In this document: piece after piece, positions 42,579 through 53,300 of the stretch
How the letters are laid out: each line of letters starts with the position of its first letter
Numbering within the stretch: the stretch's first letter is position 1
Source: Mesostigma viride
Lineage: Eukaryota; Streptophyta; Mesostigmatophyceae; Mesostigmatales; Mesostigmataceae
DNA length: 64,000 nucleotides
Direction: 5' to 3'
NCBI GenBank assembly: GCA_009746045.1
Contig: RPFO01000167.1
Coordinates: 498,001 to 562,000 of the forward strand
Made by a program: the position numbers and the translations under genes
Notes under the pieces: generated by a model
Database searches by the model: none
What the model was told of the DNA's origin: nothing
The model's input: only the letters and a program-made list of their open reading frames with translations

Positions 42579-42760
42579 AGCAGAGCCACAGCCTGGCATG
42601 AATGACTCCTGGGCTTAACACCCAGTGAAGACATGGGCTCCCCAAGGAGACAGCATTAATCTAGGTGCTACCTGGGTTCTTTGAGCAGAAGGGAAAGGTT
42701 GGCCAAGGCGGGCGCCATAAGAACGGGCGCCTGTGATAACTGTGAAAGACCAGGAACTCA

Positions 42761-42770
42761 CAATAGTACG
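42761..42770 (+). promoter_or_regulatory. R1 PBS complement
   Basis: CAATAGTACG, exact reverse complement of 6010-6019. Directly follows the TGTGA...TCACA stem, with which its first bases overlap. Confidence 0.7.
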
Positions 42771-43083
42771 TTCTTGGCATCCTGTAATCCCAGCCATTGA
42801 GCTAGGTAATGTACCTTGACCTTAATCCACCACCAAGTTCCCAAGGAAAGGTTGGGAGCTGACCAAGGGGTCAGGGGATAACCTGGGGTGACCTCTGATT
42901 CACTGGCCAGCATACCTAAGCTGTTCCAAGGGCACATATGTTGTGTTCCCAAAAGGAAGGCAGGAACCTGGGCCCTGACAGGTCTGATCAACCTCAAGGG
43001 ACCAAGCGATCTGTGGCTGAGTGGGCACAAGCTAGGCTAGGTTGTTTCAAGCTGGTCCAGCTCCACAAAGAAGAAAGGGTTGG

Positions 43084-43730
43084 AGTTAGCATTTTGGGTA
43101 ACCAATATGCTAAGTGGATGCAGTTTGGAAAGACCTTTCCAACGCCGTGCTGACCGCCTGAAACAGACAAGGGACAAGAAAGATATGAGGTCCCGAAGTC
43201 CTAGCCGTCCGCGATTGGCGAGGGTGCAACCTTCTGGGGTAGTGGACAGGACACGTGGCAGGCCGTGCCTGCACAGGCTTAACCTGACTATCACGTGACT
43301 GTAGTCCACGTAGACCAGGAGGGACAGCAGCCTGCGACTGGTGGGGTACTGGAACTGGCACAAGGCTGCAAGGATACTAGGTCTTGCAGGCTTGTGACAG
43401 GTCCTGTACTTCCTAGGTTGCAGGTAGCTAGGTAAATCCAGTTCGTCCTGGCTCTGCAAGGATGCCAGTGGACGTTGAGGATTTGCTAGCAAGCCTGCAA
43501 TATGCCTCGTCACACCGATGGGAACGAGGAGCAACAAAGAGGCATATAGCTTGGTCATGAGGATGGCCAAGCTATCTCGGAAGCACGCGCTCTGGTTGCC
43601 CACTTGAACGTGGAAGTGACCAACAAGGTGTGGCTTGGTGTTTGGGCTAAAGGTTGCTGTCCCCAGCAATTGGCTCAAGCTTTGCGTGAAAGACCAAGAG
43701 CTCACACGCTCTGGGCTGGTTCGTCTAACT
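43084..43730 (+). repeat. R1 3' LTR (647 bp)
   Basis: AGTTAGC to CTAACT, followed by the GTTGT target duplication. Few differences from 5357-6009 (CTTAACCTG, CAGCCTGCGAC, CTTTGCG near the end). Confidence 0.9.
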
Positions 43731-43735
43731 GTTGT

Positions 43736-46700
43736 GGCCCGAAATACCGGCACCACCATGGCTTTCACCGGACGGTTATTGTAGGTCGAGGCATGGTAGT
43801 GGAACGTTATATACATGTACATACGTGTAGGTCTAATGGGTTATCCGGGTCGTCTGACCCAAGGAAACCACCATTGGACTATCCAACTAAGTTGTCCAAT
43901 GTTGATATTGAGATTCCCTACCCTACCTGGGAAGTTAGGGGGGGTAGACTTTTCCTTGGGGAAAAAAGATCGTCTTTTGCATGGCCAACTTTGAGTAGAG
44001 CTATCATCCAAATGCTTTGATAAAGCCAAGGTATTATTGCATATAATCTGAAAGCCCTTGAAGTGTAGTTACTCCTAGCATCTTGGTTGGGGGTATTTGG
44101 AGTTTGGCGAAAATCCTGCGTCGTTTTCACTTGCACGTTCAGTTGCTACGTCATGGAAGCATCACTTTTTTTTTCAGTGATTATCATGGTGATTATTGCC
44201 AGTTTGCCACCAAGCCTTTCGCGTACAGTTGCGACCTTGTGTACACAGCTATCAGGTACTTGGTGTGAACTGCCAGCTGTCAGGTCGTGCAGCTCATTAC
44301 CACAGGGCACAAAACACTTCACATACTTCTTAAGGGGACTCGCACGCCCAAAAGCCTGAAAAACTGACTTTAATGAATATCAGTTCCAATGCACTTGGGA
44401 ACCATCTAGTGATGATTGAGTACCATAAATATGATGTTTGGGCATTCATGCCACCACTTGTTGGGGGTACTACCCCCAACCACGCACCGGTGGCGAGCTA
44501 AAAATAGAAAAGACGCTATTTATGAGATATTTTGCCCAAGACAAACCACTTATCCAAATGACCTGCCCATACATTCCTGCAAAGTTCCCCCACTTCTAAA
44601 AAATCTGGGCTATTCACATGGTCAAAATAATCACATTTGTTTGAGTTCTTAATTTCCCCGCAAAATCGGTACTTTTTTGAGCAAAAAAAAATAAATCAAA
44701 TCATCAACACATCGAATGGGGTCATCCATACATGCGATATTCCACTGAGTGGGGGGAAACACAACCCCAAAGTTTGAGCTCATTCTGACAAGCGTAGCTC
44801 AAGTTATTGATTTTCCTGTGATGCCACCTGGGTAGACGCTAAAAGACAATTGAGCTAGTGCTGAGCCAAAATGACATCTGTTTTGCTACCCTAGACACGC
44901 AAAAACATGCCCACTTTGATCACGGAGTGTGGGGAGGATGTCCGGAGCGTCATACACCCCACCCCTCCATCGGCACAGCCAGCCTTGTGAGTCTACCCTT
45001 AACAACAAGGCTGGTATGACGACACGCCTGAGCAGCATATGTAATGCCTATCTCAGGCTAATAATGTGTGATTTTGTGCCAACAACCAAGTTGTTCCACC
45101 CAACAACAGATCTTCAACACATCTTCAACAAAACCCTCTTCCAAAATGCCCAACAAGCCGGACACGTGGAGGACCATGCACACACGCAGTATATAAAGAG
45201 AAAATAAGCTGACTTTTTATCCAGCCAACCTGTGGCTAGCTGCTCTGGTTAGCATGACAAAGGCTATCATTTACTCAGTGGGAAAGGTGAAGAGACCATT
45301 GGAACAACCTACCTGACGCATGTGCCACCAAAGCATTGTGTCCCGCAAAATGCACACTGCCTCCTTTCTAACAAGCACGAGCCACTTTCTTTAGGAGACA
45401 GGTGCCAGCTCGTCAGTGTCTGGGGGAATGATGCCGCTGCTTAGGAAGACCGCGTGAATTTCCTCGAACACAACTGTCTATTAAGCAAAAGAAATTTCAG
45501 AGAAGCATGGAAATAAAAGCATTACACCTTCCCGACAGGTTGCGGGCCACGCGCTGCAGAAAGCCAGCCACGTCACAGACGAACTTGCTAAAAGACATCC
45601 AGGAATCCAGCGATGCAGCGCCAGGACCCGCAACTTCCTGGCAGCATCTGGCCGGAAAGAAGGCAAAAAGCTTACGCTCAACGAGCTAAGAAAGCAGGGA
45701 AACGCTAGATTAAGACGTTTAATACAAGAACGTACCATATCGGGCATCTATTCGTGCCCAGGCGGACAAGAAAGGCCACCCTTTCATGGAGAGGTTGGGC
45801 GCGCATCGCGCAGGCCTAATGTTATCTTACCGCAAAATGACGGGAAAGGTAAAGATAACAGCGGGAATTTTTACGGCTTTAGAAACGTCATTAAACTAGC
45901 TTTCCTTACGACCATCAAAACTGGCAACAATCGACAATCACACCGGCAGGCATCCATTATACTTTATTCATCCCGACAGAAATTCAGGCCGGACCCCCCC
46001 TGCCGATGGCAAAGAAAAAAAGCCCGCGACATTATAGATCGCAACCATCCCACCATAAATTAGAATCAGTAACTAATTTTCTCCAACAATCGAGCATTGT
46101 TTCTGCTTTCCGCGGGCCAGATTTGTCACGTTTCGCCTAAAAGCAGTCGCCATGGCCACTTCCGCAAGGGGTGCGCGCACCGTGCACACACTTTTCACGG
46201 TACGGAGGGTACCGCGGAATTTTTTTGGCGCGGAAAATATTCGCCGCGCCGAGTCCCCTTAAACTCTTGAAAACGTTATGGATACTTTTACCAAATTCTT
46301 GCCATGGCAAGTACAATAAGCGCCGGACCGCTCCAAGTCCTTTTCAAACTCTTGAAAACTTTAGGCATACTTTTGCCTAATTCTTGCCATAGCTAGTACA
46401 GCTATGTACACTGCTAGTACAACAAGCTCCTGACCGCGGGCATATCAGTCAGTCAGTGGAAAGTCGCTATCTAGCTATATATTTGGAATAAACGTACACC
46501 TATTTATCTGGAAAAAAAGTCGCTATCTAGTCTCACAGCTGAAAGTCGCTATCTGGGCACGTACGGTATAGTTGTGTATCACCTGCGGTATTGTTGTGTA
46601 CATGCATGCAGCCCGGCCCGGCATCGTGCCGTCGCCGTGCCGACAACGTTTTCTCGAACAACTAGAATTTGAATTTTAGGGACTGGAGCGGCTGGCACGC

Positions 46701-47552
46701 TAGCGGCACGACCAACGGAACAAGAGAACCGAGATTTGCGATCGGTGAAATTGGCACTCTAGTGACCTACTTTCCCAGAAAGTGTCCATCCACACAGCAA
46801 CCGACTCACGCTCACACGTCGTGAGGAGTTGCCGATAGGATAAAGAAGCCGAACGATGAATCGCTGTACATAAATGCCACGCTAACGGGGTCGTGAACTG
46901 ACTTCTTGCAATCACAATGAAAGTGCCCGGCCCAACAACAAATTGGCGACACACGACCCCGCAACTGGAAAAGAATTCTGGCCACATTGATATATACATC
47001 GGTTTGATAAAGAAAAACCTCGCATTCGGTTCTGGCTAGCCTCAAACGCATGCGCCCTGAAACCTTTATCCACCTGGCGGCCAACATTTACCCAGTTTGG
47101 GCAGATAGACCTGGCTAAATACGAGGGCGAGCGGAAGTAATTGTTGATGCATAGCCATCTGCTTCCTGCGCTTTGTAATTGTAATGAATTGTTCGCAAAT
47201 TGGCGTCTCTAGCGGTTACTCCTCTGTGCACAGCTGGCGACCAAGAAGACTTCATTGGCAGCCGGGCTGCGGATGCGCGTCGTTGGAATATTAGCAACGT
47301 TAACATGTTTGCTGCGTTTTTTGTGAAGCCAACTACATTTGGGAGACTTGGCAAGGTTGCCTCCAATCGTTGAAGTCACAACCTGGGTGTCAATTCACGT
47401 TTACTAGCCACGGTCATAGTAACATTTTAATGGCATTTGTCCGAGTTTCAACATTGGTTTTCACTCTGCTCTGATGGAGTTAAGGGCCTAGCTCCGTGGT
47501 TTTGTCGCCTGCTAACGTAGTGAATCTTCCATCCCACCCCCACCCGCACTTC
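43736..47552. other. non-coding flank right of R1
   Basis: No convincing gene in either strand; ORFs are short and lack domains. Continues the pre-insertion sequence from 5352. Contains a degenerate two-copy repeat of about 87 bp (AAACTCTTGAAAAC... GACCG at 46261 and 46347) and three copies of AAGTCGCTATCT (46462, 46517, 46544). Confidence 0.55.
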
Positions 47553-47554
47553 TC

Positions 47555-47650
<96 letters not shown>

Positions 47651-47713
47651 TGTCTCTCTCTCTCTCTCTCTCCTCTGTCTCTCTCTGTCTCTATCTCTAT
47701 CTCTATGTCTATC
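47553..47713. repeat. TC microsatellite, target of R6
   Basis: About 150 bp of (TC)n with scattered TG and CTAT variants. The CTATCTC-type tail continues after R6 at 55571. The 80-codon Ser/Leu ORF through it is a reading of the repeat. Confidence 0.95.
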
Positions 47714-48329
47714 AGTTAACGTAAAGGATTTACGTTAGATGGATAGAGATTGTTACGCTCTTTCCAACGGCACCTTGAACGCCTCATTTGGTTAAGGAAC
47801 GTAAAAGTTATGACGTTTCCTAGGCTGTGCCGACAGTACCCGGCGCGCCACGTTGTGGGCGCGTACGGACACAGGATGTACAAGTGTCACTTTGATAGTC
47901 CGCAGGACGTTGACAGGACTTGTACAGGACTTGATGGTCAATTGATAGGTAGGCGCGCTGTAGCGCGCCAGGACCTATGAGACAATTGATGCTGAGCAGT
48001 GTACGGATAGGTCCACAGGACTAGCCGTATGGACAATTGATAGATCTGCGCGCCAAAGGCGTGCCAGAGTCTGTGTAATCAATTGATTGATAGTTCAGCT
48101 GTGACAGTGCAGCTGAGTACTTGGACGCGTCCCTAGCAACCTATATGTGTGACTTGGTAGCACCGGGACGCTAGTTCTTGCGTGCACGTTCTCTTGGCAC
48201 TGCGACCCTGTCGTCTGTGCTGCGTGCAGTCTTGGAAGTGACGTGACTTACGTCTGTGTTCCTTATTCTTAATAAAGGCAACATTCCTGCAAGAACCATG
48301 GCGGAATTCAGGGCAACTCTCTCACAACT
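47714..48329 (+). repeat. R6 5' LTR (616 bp)
   Basis: Starts AGTTAACGTAAAGGATTTAC, with a 9-bp inverted repeat TAACGTAAA-GGA-TTTACGTTA, and ends CTCACAACT. An AATAAA at about 48271 lies near its end. Confidence 0.9.
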
Positions 48330-48337
48330 CGTATTAC
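48330..48337 (+). promoter_or_regulatory. R6 putative primer-binding site
   Basis: CGTATTAC directly after the LTR. Reverse complement GTAATACG at 54507-54514. Shortest of the four families (8 nt). Confidence 0.55.
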
Positions 48338-48353
48338 TCGCCTTTTCACGATC

Positions 48354-49103
48354 ATGCCAAATTCCGAGGAATTCCGCATTCCCACCGACGAGGAGGTAGC
48401 TGCTCCGCCGGCTGATCCATTACCGGCTACGCGTTCGCGCGAGCCACGGCCGGCTGCGCCATCGTGGCAAGCACTTCTTGACGAAGTCACCGTTTTCCTC
48501 GACGAGTTACATCGTCGACAGCGAGCAGCTCTCCCTTTGCTGGGAGATTTTCCCGAGAACCCCCGTCTGCCGCAGCTGGTGCCGGCGATTCGCGGGCCAT
48601 TAGACCAAATCCGAAATATTCTTTCGGCTTTTACGGTTCAGGTCCGAGGCGGCCTGCGTTCGGTGAACGAAGTCACCACCGCCATCGAGGAGGTCGACAA
48701 CGCAATTTCCTCGCTCACCGGATACCAGCGCAATTTGCAAAACTGGGCCTCGACGCGCACGGGGGGCGCGCCGGTGGTCACTACAAACTTGTTTCAAGAC
48801 ATCGCATTGCTTTCGCTGCTTACACGCGGCATTCGCACTCGCGAGCGACAGGTCCTTATAAACCTGGTCGCATTTCTCTCGGCCTTGCGAGAGTGGATTC
48901 CCGCAGGCTGGGAGCTGCTTTCCATTTTTACTCATCCTCTTCGTCTCGTCGCGCGTCGGCGCATCGCAATTTTCGATCCGACGCAAAACCCGGCGAACAC
49001 ACCGGTTTTTATTCATACCGGTGCAGGTCCGGCTCACACGCCGGAAATGGAGGATCCTGAGTTTACCTATGAGTACTGCGATTTCCGGGGCCTCGACTAC
49101 TGA
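48354..49103 (+). CDS. R6 ORF1, unknown function (249 aa)
   Basis: MPNSEEFRIPTDEEVAAPPA..., 24 nt after the LTR. Similar architecture to R4 ORF1: acidic/Pro start, helical middle (LLDEVTVFLDELHRRQRAALP), a segment ending HPLRLVARRRIAIFD with similarity to the RVFITLNPFSIY region of R4, and an acidic tail. Shorter than the R1 and R4 versions. Intact. No recognised family. Confidence 0.65.
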   Translation: MPNSEEFRIPTDEEVAAPPADPLPATRSREPRPAAPSWQALLDEVTVFLDELHRRQRAALPLLGDFPENPRLPQLVPAIRGPLDQIRNILSAFTVQVRGGLRSVNEVTTAIEEVDNAISSLTGYQRNLQNWASTRTGGAPVVTTNLFQDIALLSLLTRGIRTRERQVLINLVAFLSALREWIPAGWELLSIFTHPLRLVARRRIAIFDPTQNPANTPVFIHTGAGPAHTPEMEDPEFTYEYCDFRGLDY

Positions 49104-49272
49104 ATAAGTCGGCCATTTTTTATTCCAGTGCTCGTCGGCGTTTAGTCGACTTTTCAGCGGCGTTTCGCGGGGGGCGGCGGCGACACCGGTGCAGGCGGCA
49201 TTCGTCGACAGTTGTACATACTTTCTTTTGCTGCTTTACTCTGGTGTTTGCTAAGACAGCGTGTTGTATATC

Positions 49273-50385
49273 ATGGCGGACGGGCGCCGTAGCAAGGGTG
49301 CTCCAGCTAGTGGTAATAATGGAGGTGCAGGTAGTGGGACCGCTCACGTAGATGACGTGGGGGTTACCGGCGAGATTACCAATGTACCTGTTAATAATAA
49401 TACACATGCTGTCTCTGGATTTGATCTTACCACTCAGGGCTTATTAATTGTTAATCAGCTGCAACCTGTAACATCAGACTCCAAGCCTAAGCAGGCTGAA
49501 GAGTTTGTAGAAGGGCTGGAAGGGTTTCCTAGTTTGTACGGGGGTACCAACTACTATCAGATCTGGATAGGCAGCAGCACGTTTGGCAAGTGCACTGATC
49601 AGATCAAAGACCTAACCAGGGAATGCAAGAAGGCCAACAAGGCCTGGGCAGTATATGTAGCTGAGCTGAAGGAGCTGCTTGAAGACCAGCGCAAGAAGGT
49701 CGGCATCCATTGGCAAGACAAGTATCAAGGGTGGGAGGTCAAGGGGGATCTCATCCAGAATTTCCTTAGCTATTGCAAAATGGTTGAGGAAGGCAGGGCC
49801 CACGGTTTCAACGTGGCAGACAACATAGCCCTGACCAACTGGTTGAAGGTCTCTGGGCTGGATAAGGCCACACGTGGATCTCTAAAGGTCATGTGTGCCC
49901 CACACTCAACCCTCAAGGCCTACAAGGTCATAATCAAACAAGCACTCGAGGCAGAGGAGCTGTTTGAGGGTGGAGTGCCAGCAGTGAAGGCAACCCAGGC
50001 AGGTGGGCGTACCCAGGGGGGCTCCAAATCGTCTGAGGCTGACAGAAGCCAAGGAGGGCGTAGGGGCAACCACAACAAGCGGAAGGCCAATCATTCACCC
50101 GACCCTGACGGGAGGTCACACTCCAAGTCGGTGTTCAGGCGGGTGGGTGGTCAGCCCAAGCAGGGCAACGCATCTGACAACGGGGGCGGTGGCCAGGGCA
50201 AGTCAAAGATACAATGCTACCTGTGCAAGGGGTGGGGGCATATCAAGAAGGAGTGTCCCAGCTTCAAGAAGACCCAGGGCCAGGGCAGCAACAAGAATAA
50301 CAACAACAAAAACAACAACAAAAACAAGTCCCAGGCAGGCCAGCCTTCAAAGGGCAGTCAGCAAGAAGACAACAAGGAGCAGTGA
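49273..50385 (+). CDS. gag: R6 Gag with zinc knuckle
   Basis: 370 codons from MADGRRSKGAPASG; an upstream in-frame codon at 49261 is not ATG. Capsid-like middle (QEWVY-type WAVYVAELKELLEDQRKK, FNVADNIALTNWL), basic linker, knuckle CYLCKGWGHIKKEC, then an Asn/Lys-rich tail. Intact. Stops EQ-UGA followed by CUG, close to but not the CUA context of R1-R4. The frame stays open to about 50525. Confidence 0.8.
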   Translation: MADGRRSKGAPASGNNGGAGSGTAHVDDVGVTGEITNVPVNNNTHAVSGFDLTTQGLLIVNQLQPVTSDSKPKQAEEFVEGLEGFPSLYGGTNYYQIWIGSSTFGKCTDQIKDLTRECKKANKAWAVYVAELKELLEDQRKKVGIHWQDKYQGWEVKGDLIQNFLSYCKMVEEGRAHGFNVADNIALTNWLKVSGLDKATRGSLKVMCAPHSTLKAYKVIIKQALEAEELFEGGVPAVKATQAGGRTQGGSKSSEADRSQGGRRGNHNKRKANHSPDPDGRSHSKSVFRRVGGQPKQGNASDNGGGGQGKSKIQCYLCKGWGHIKKECPSFKKTQGQGSNKNNNNKNNNKNKSQAGQPSKGSQQEDNKEQ

Positions 50386-53300
50386 CTGTCTGAGGCAACC
50401 CCTACACACCTTAATTCACCCAAGGGGGAGGCCAGGTGCTCCAATGCAGATTTTATATCTGGGCAACAAGAGGGTGATCTCCAGGTTCAGGTGGCCCCAG
50501 GTCACCTGGAGAGGTACAGGTTCCTATGAAGACGTCCTTGACAGCTGGTGCAGCTGTAAGAATGTCTGACCCCATGCATCCTCGTGCTGGGCACGAGGGT
50601 GGACCTCTCATTTTGAGAGAAACCAATGTACAACCACAGAGGGGTGTGAAGGCCTCTGGTGGTATGCATGTGGTCCCTGCTGGCGGTCCAGGTGTTGGGC
50701 ATGAGCAGGGTGACTCAGGCTCTGAGTCAGAACAGGATGGAAGTCAGCATGGTGATGCTGGACAACCTGACAGCACAGTCCTGACTGTGCCAGGGACTGC
50801 TTCCTCTGTGTACCAGGAGTTGGGTGCCCGAATCCACAACATGTTTGGGCATGCCACTTCTCTGTCAAACAACTTTGCCTTCCGTATGGGCAGGGCACCC
50901 CTTCTCAAGGCGTGTCAGCAAGCTGCCTCACGGTGTAAGTGCCAGTTGTCCTCCAACAAGCCCAGGAAATCACATGCCAAAGCTCTACCTCAGAGCATTG
51001 GTGATCTGCAGTGTGATATCCAACACATCAGGGGCATGCAACTGTTGGTGTGCGTGGACAGGTACACAAATACAAGGTGCTAGAGCATTTACCTTCTATG
51101 AAGAACAGGTACTTGCTGGCTGCCCTGCAGAATGTAAGAGCCAAGTTTCCTACCACAAGGATCCAGGTGGACATGCAGTTTCAGCATCTCAAGGGTGATC
51201 CCACCCTTCCTGAGTTGCTGGTTACACCTAGGGAGGCTCATGGGCAGCAGGGTGCTATAGAGAGGGCAATCCAGGAGGTCAAGAAATTGATCATCTCTGA
51301 AGACTGGGTACCCTTGTCTGCACCTGCACTTGTCAGGAGTGCATGGCTGAGGAACGTGGAGCAGCAGCTGAACAGCAGGGTTAATTTCTACTATGATGGA
51401 GTTGCTGTCAGCCCAATGGGTCTATATCATGGCCTGTGCCCACCACATGTGCTGGAGGGCTGGAAACATGCTGCACATGTCACCTTTGCCAAGCTGAGGG
51501 AGAAGGACCGGGGTTGGAAGATGCTGGAGCCACAAGTGGGTCAGAAGGTCCTAGCTTGGAAGGAACCTAGCCTTTATGGCAAACGTGGTAGCTGGAGTCC
51601 TGGGGTGGTTACCCAGGTTGATGAAGCTAGCCACGCATGCTTGGTCAGCATGGAGGACGAACCAAAGCATGTGCACCGGCTGAGTTGGTCATATGTCAAG
51701 CCTAACCTGATGAATGAGGGCAGTCAGGCACAAGGCTCACAGGATCTGCAGGATTTTCAGGTCCCAAGTGACATCACTGACGCAACGACCACATCTGTTG
51801 CAGGGGAATCTGTCAGCCCTGGCCAGGTTGCAGAGGTACTTGTTGAACAGGCTGCAAGGTCAACAGCTGGGGAGTCAACTGTCAAGCCCAAGGCTCTAAC
51901 CAAGCCCAGGGGGACAAGTTTGGCTGGATTGATTGGGGCTCTACAAAGGCCAAGAAGCAGCCCAAGGTAGCCAAGCTCAGGTGGCATGGCAATCTGGGGC
52001 TGGACACTGCCTTAGAGGTAGACACTAATTCTCAGGTTTCCATCATTGGGACCAGAGCTGCAGCAGGGTACAGCATGACTGAACCCAGCTATCAGTTTGT
52101 GTCTGACTTCAGTGGCGGGGTACACGTGAAGGTACTGGGTGAGGTATCTATTCCTATCCTTGGACAGGACACTGCTTTTTGTGTCTTGGAGGGCTATCAG
52201 GGACCTGCTCTTCTGGGGCAGAATTTCCTATGCCAGGATGGGGTAGTGATCACGTCCTCTCTCCTGACTAAGGAAGGGGCTGGTCAGGTCCCACTGATTA
52301 ATTTCAGGACCACTCACCTATCACGTGCAGTAACCAGGTCGGTTAAGCGTGTGCAAGTGTGCCAGGGGCAGGAGCCCTTGGTTGATGACCTCATATTGCC
52401 AGCTGCTAGTCATCCAAGCAGTTTGGGCATTGGTCCTCACTCACTTGCTGGACACAGCCCTATCAACTACCAAGGCCTGGTGAAGCTCATGTCCTCTCCC
52501 ATTATGTGTCCCCAGGTCACACTGGGTCTGATTAAATCTGGGGAGGACTGGATCTCCAAGAAATGCGTGGAACCTGTCAATGACCTGCCTCCTGCACGAC
52601 GTCTACTCAAGCTCAAGTTTGTCATCAAGATGAAGGAGGTGGACGGGGTCAAGGTACCACATGTCAGGCCAGTGCTGAATGAGTTCAAGGGTACTGGTGA
52701 GTGCACTGCTGAGGAGTTGTATACCCCTGGCATGCTGCATGACACTTGGAGGCTGCTGCTGTGTGTATTTCTAGGCCTTCTCAACAAGGGCTTGGACTAT
52801 GGCTCAGTGGTGGTAGACTTCAAGAGGGCATTTCTGGAGGGGATGCAGATGTGGCACAGGAAAAGTGGGAGGGCAAGACGCCTTTCTATGTCAGGGTGCC
52901 TGCTGTATGGAAAAGGGACATTCACACTGAGTTCCTTAAAATCCTCAAGGGCCTGGAGGGCCTGAGGTCAAGTCCAATAATCTGGAGGGAGACTCTCAAC
53001 CGTTTCCTGAAGGAGCATTGCAACTTGAAGGTCTCTCCTGTAGACCCCTGTCTGTTTCTGGGGCAATGGGAAGGCCTACCAGTGTATGCTTCGCTGCACG
53101 GGGATGACCTACATCTGATAGCTCCCACGTCGTGGCTTAAGGAGCTGATCTCCATCATTAAGTCCAAGTTTCCTCTGGGTAGGGAGCAATGGCAGGTGGA
53201 GAATGAGCCTCTGCTGTTTGTGGGCATGGAGGCCACACTGGTGAAGAAGGGGGGGAGTGGCGTATGCTGCTGGTGGGGGGCAATGATTATCAAGAGACCC

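Larger units (their letters stand above)
42076..43083 (+). other. R1 3' untranslated region with conserved motifs
   Basis: Non-coding and nearly identical to 39302-40302. AATAAA near 42396 and 42468, T-arm-like motif 42564-42578, CGGGCGCC boxes 42709-42716 and 42724-42731, TGTGA...TCACA stem (42732-42762), PBS complement 42761-42770. Ends GAAAGGGTTGG just before the LTR, a possible polypurine tract. Confidence 0.7.
5357..43730 (+). mobile_element. R1: outermost copia-like LTR element, expanded by nested insertions
   Basis: Bounded by a 5-bp target duplication GTTGT at 5352-5356 and 43731-43735. LTRs lie at 5357-6009 and 43084-43730. Own coding sequence: ORF1 (6037-7176), gag (7235-8623), pol 5' part (8624-11068) and pol 3' part (40946-42075). 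The pol gene is split by R3 with its own TCCCT duplication and by the extra unit R2. Joining the genomic flanks across the element gives a continuous unique sequence, so this is one insertion event later expanded to 38.4 kb. Confidence 0.85.

Noticed and set aside
47496-47738. Ser/Leu-rich ORF
   Set aside because: Direct reading of the TC microsatellite.
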